DNA from: Paracoccaceae bacterium
GTDB taxonomy: Bacteria; Pseudomonadota; Alphaproteobacteria; Rhodobacterales; Rhodobacteraceae
Assembly: GCA_003565055.1 (NCBI GenBank)
Contig: PXDM01000472.1
Location: 1 to 7,752, forward strand
Direction: 5' to 3'
DNA length: 7,752 nucleotides
The notes under the pieces are model-generated. The model had not been told where the DNA came from and searched no databases. It saw only the letters and a list, made by a program, of their open reading frames with translations. The stretch's first letter is position 1; each line of letters starts with the position of its first letter. The position numbers were made by a program, and so were the translations under genes. This document shows, in pieces, positions 5,640 through 7,752 of this stretch.

Positions 5640-7752
5640 TCAGAAGGCCGGTTGGGTCTGCCGACGGCGCTGCAGCAGGATGACGCCGAGCAGGAGGAGC
5701 AGCGCCGGAATGTAGAAGAGCTGTTCCGGCATCCGGTCGGCAGGACGCAGAACTGCGCTCAGTTCAACCTGTTCACGCCCGTAGAAGTCGAAATCGCCGA
5801 GACTTTGCTGGAAGGGGCTGCCGAACATGGGCTCATCGAGCACCATCCGGTCGTCGTCCGGCATCAGGAACAGCCCCGTATCGGCGAGCCGCTGCGCGCC
5901 CGGCGTGTCGTCAATGTCGAGCACAAGCGTCAGATTACGCGGCGCGCCCGTGTTGAAATCCGGGCCGGAGACCTCGATGCGCAACTGATCGCCCGGCGAT
6001 GCAGCCGTCAGCACCTCCTCGAATTGCAGCCCCGACAGGCGTTCAAATTCCGGCTGCACCCTGTCGAGCCAGAAATTCGGCACGAAGAGCGTGAAGGCCA
6101 CCAGCAGAAGCGCTGCGGATTCGTGGATCTTCGAGCGGGCGAGGAAATAGCCCTGCGTCGCCGCGGCGAAAAGCAGCATCGCGAAGGTCGCGACCACGAA
6201 GATGAAACCCGCCTGCGCGAGCCCCGCCGCTGTCCCGAGATCGACACCATAGAGGATCAGAGTCGGGTTGTAGATGAAGAGGAAGGGCAGCGCGAGCGTG
6301 CGCAGGCTGTAGAAGAACGCCTGAAAGCCGGTTCTGATCGGATCGCCCCCCGAGACTGCAGAGGCCGCGAAACTCGCAAGCCCCACAGGTGGCGTCACAT
6401 CGGCCATGAGCCCGAAATAGAAGACGAAAAGATGCGCTGCGATCAGCGGCACGATCAGCCCTTCCTGCGCGCCGAGGCTGACGACCACTGTTGCCATCAG
6501 CGACGAGACAACGATGTAATTCGCAGTCGTGGGCAGCCCGAGGCCGAGGATCAGCGAGAACACGCCCACCAGAAGCAGCATCAGGAAAAGGTTGCCGAGT
6601 GCGAGCATTTCCACTAGCCCGGCGAGTTCTGTGCCGATGGGCGTGCGGGTGACCGTCGCCACGATGATCCCGGCCGCCCCGGTCGCAACCGCGATGCCGA
6701 TCATGTTGCGCGCGCCCGCGATCATGCCATCGACCAGATCCGCGACGCCTTGGCGCAATTCGGCGATGACATTGCCCTGGCGGCGCAGGAACGCCTTGAT
6801 CGGGCGCTGGGTGAGGATGATGAAGAGCATCGTGATCACGGCGAAATAGGCCGATTTGGCAGGAGACTGGCGCTCGACCATCAGGAACCAGACCAGCACC
6901 ACGATGGGCAGCAGGAAATGCAACCCGGTCGGGAAGACGTCGCGCATCACGGGCAGTTTGATGTCCTTGTCGTTCGGGTCGTCCATTTCCAGCTCAGGCC
7001 GCCCAGCCGCCACCCAGAGACAGCCCAGATAGATCGCCAGCACCACCAGCAGGATCACGGTATCCGAGATCGCCGGAGCCACATCGCGCAGGAAACCGAC
7101 GCCCGCAATCACACCGTAAAACGCGAGCCCGGTCACTGCGAAGCCCAGAGCCGTTTTCCAGAACATCGTCAGCAGGTTGGCCCCTGTTCCCAGTGCGGGG
7201 ATGCCGTTTTTCAAGGCTTCGAGGTGAACGATATAGATCAGCGCGATATAGCTGATCACCGCCGGGATGAAAGCGTGCTTGATCACCTCGATATAGGAAA
7301 TCCCCACGAATTCGACCATGAGGAAGGCCGCAGCGCCCATGACAGGCGGCATGATCTGACCGTTGACCGAGGAAGAGACCTCAACCGCGCCCGCTTTCTC
7401 GGAGGTGAAGCCCACGCGCTTCATCAGCGGGATGGTGAACGTGCCCGTCGTGACCACATTGGCGATGGAGGAGCCCGAGATCAGCCCGGTCGCCCCCGAG
7501 CCCACGACGGCGGCCTTGGCCGGGCCGCCGCGCTGGTGCCCGAGCCCGGCAAACGCCAGCTTGATAAAGTAGTTGCCCGCGCCCGCCTTGTCGAGGAGCG
7601 CGCCGAACAGCACGAACAGGAAGACAAAGGCCGTGGACACCCCCAGCGGGATGCCGAACCCCCCTTCGGTGGACAGCCACTGCGTGTTGACGATCCCGTT
7701 GAACGACCGGCCCGAGTGCTCGATCAGTTCCGGGATCAGCCAGCCCTGGCCG
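5640..7752 (-). CDS. TRAP transporter fused permease (4TM/12TM type), 5' end cut off by the window
   Basis: The C-terminal 703 residues of an inner-membrane TRAP transporter permease; the reading frame runs open through the right edge, so the N-terminus and the DctQ-like small-subunit part are missing. The in-frame GTG at 7640 is an internal valine, not the start. The DctM-like part has many hydrophobic helices and typical TRAP segments: TGLISGSSIANVVTTG (about 88-103 of the visible part), NGQIMPPVMGAAAF (130-143), GLGLPTTANYIV (near 405) and ADVTPPVGLASFAA (near 452). The paired motifs fit the internal inverted repeat of DctM proteins. Residues about 559-678 form a polar, strand-rich domain resembling DUF3394, followed by a last helix (YIPALLLLLGVILL) and RRR, which places the domain on the outer face. 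Fused permeases normally work with a TAXI-type periplasmic binding protein, expected beyond the right edge. The substrate is unknown; transport is expected to be ion-gradient driven. Confidence 0.92.
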   Translation of the reverse strand, partial: GQGWLIPELIEHSGRSFNGIVNTQWLSTEGGFGIPLGVSTAFVFLFVLFGALLDKAGAGNYFIKLAFAGLGHQRGGPAKAAVVGSGATGLISGSSIANVVTTGTFTIPLMKRVGFTSEKAGAVEVSSSVNGQIMPPVMGAAAFLMVEFVGISYIEVIKHAFIPAVISYIALIYIVHLEALKNGIPALGTGANLLTMFWKTALGFAVTGLAFYGVIAGVGFLRDVAPAISDTVILLVVLAIYLGCLWVAAGRPELEMDDPNDKDIKLPVMRDVFPTGLHFLLPIVVLVWFLMVERQSPAKSAYFAVITMLFIILTQRPIKAFLRRQGNVIAELRQGVADLVDGMIAGARNMIGIAVATGAAGIIVATVTRTPIGTELAGLVEMLALGNLFLMLLLVGVFSLILGLGLPTTANYIVVSSLMATVVVSLGAQEGLIVPLIAAHLFVFYFGLMADVTPPVGLASFAASAVSGGDPIRTGFQAFFYSLRTLALPFLFIYNPTLILYGVDLGTAAGLAQAGFIFVVATFAMLLFAAATQGYFLARSKIHESAALLLVAFTLFVPNFWLDRVQPEFERLSGLQFEEVLTAASPGDQLRIEVSGPDFNTGAPRNLTLVLDIDDTPGAQRLADTGLFLMPDDDRMVLDEPMFGSPFQQSLGDFDFYGREQVELSAVLRPADRMPEQLFYIPALLLLLGVILLQRRRQTQPAF

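Noticed and set aside
5652..6617. A 321-codon plus-strand open frame over the TRAP permease gene
   Set aside because: It is antisense to an intact membrane-protein gene and is highly charged (Glu/Arg/His), as expected for the complement of hydrophobic codons. It has no family signature.
7638..7640. GTG at 7640 as the start of the TRAP permease
   Set aside because: The frame continues upstream to the window edge with family-like sequence (GFGIPLG directly before the GTG), so this is an internal Val codon.

Overview
The window looks like chromosomal DNA from a photosynthetic, or recently photosynthetic, member of the alphaproteobacterial family Rhodobacteraceae. Three things suggest this: the high G+C content, the kinds of proteins encoded, and a clear homologue of the chlorophyll-pathway 8-vinyl reductase BciA. 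A GC-rich intergenic hairpin followed by a 'CCCCGGGATATTTG...AAAGATGAAAA'-like tail is also, from memory, typical of that family. This assignment rests on reading the sequence, not on a database search.

Left part (117-2762, minus strand): a compact four-gene set read right to left. It encodes an SGNH/GDSL hydrolase, a small acidic conserved-looking protein of unknown function, DapE (succinyl-diaminopimelate desuccinylase, lysine and peptidoglycan precursor synthesis) and a GNAT acetyltransferase. The gaps are 27 nt, then an 11-nt overlap, then a 4-nt ATGA overlap, so the last three genes are probably translationally coupled. Bases 1-116, downstream of this set, hold a GC-rich hairpin and a strong G-quadruplex-type G tract, but no gene.

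Middle part (2852-5559, plus strand): it diverges from the first set across an 89-nt gap. It encodes LpxD (lipid A synthesis), a flavin-reductase-family FMN-binding protein and BciA. Gaps are 66 and 59 nt, so they may form one transcription unit, although their functions differ. LpxD has Asn where E. coli LpxD has its second active-site-region histidine (His276).

Right part (5640 to the window edge, minus strand): the C-terminal ~700 residues of a fused TRAP transporter permease with a DUF3394-like C-terminal extracytoplasmic domain. It converges on bciA across an 80-nt gap containing a 7-bp GC hairpin with two possible pairing partners.

Most of the window is ordinary housekeeping and transport DNA. 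I see no CRISPR array, insertion sequence, RNA gene, phage gene or defence system. The points most worth a second look are the bciA location, the LpxD substitution, the unknown small protein next to dapE, and the two GC-rich intergenic elements.
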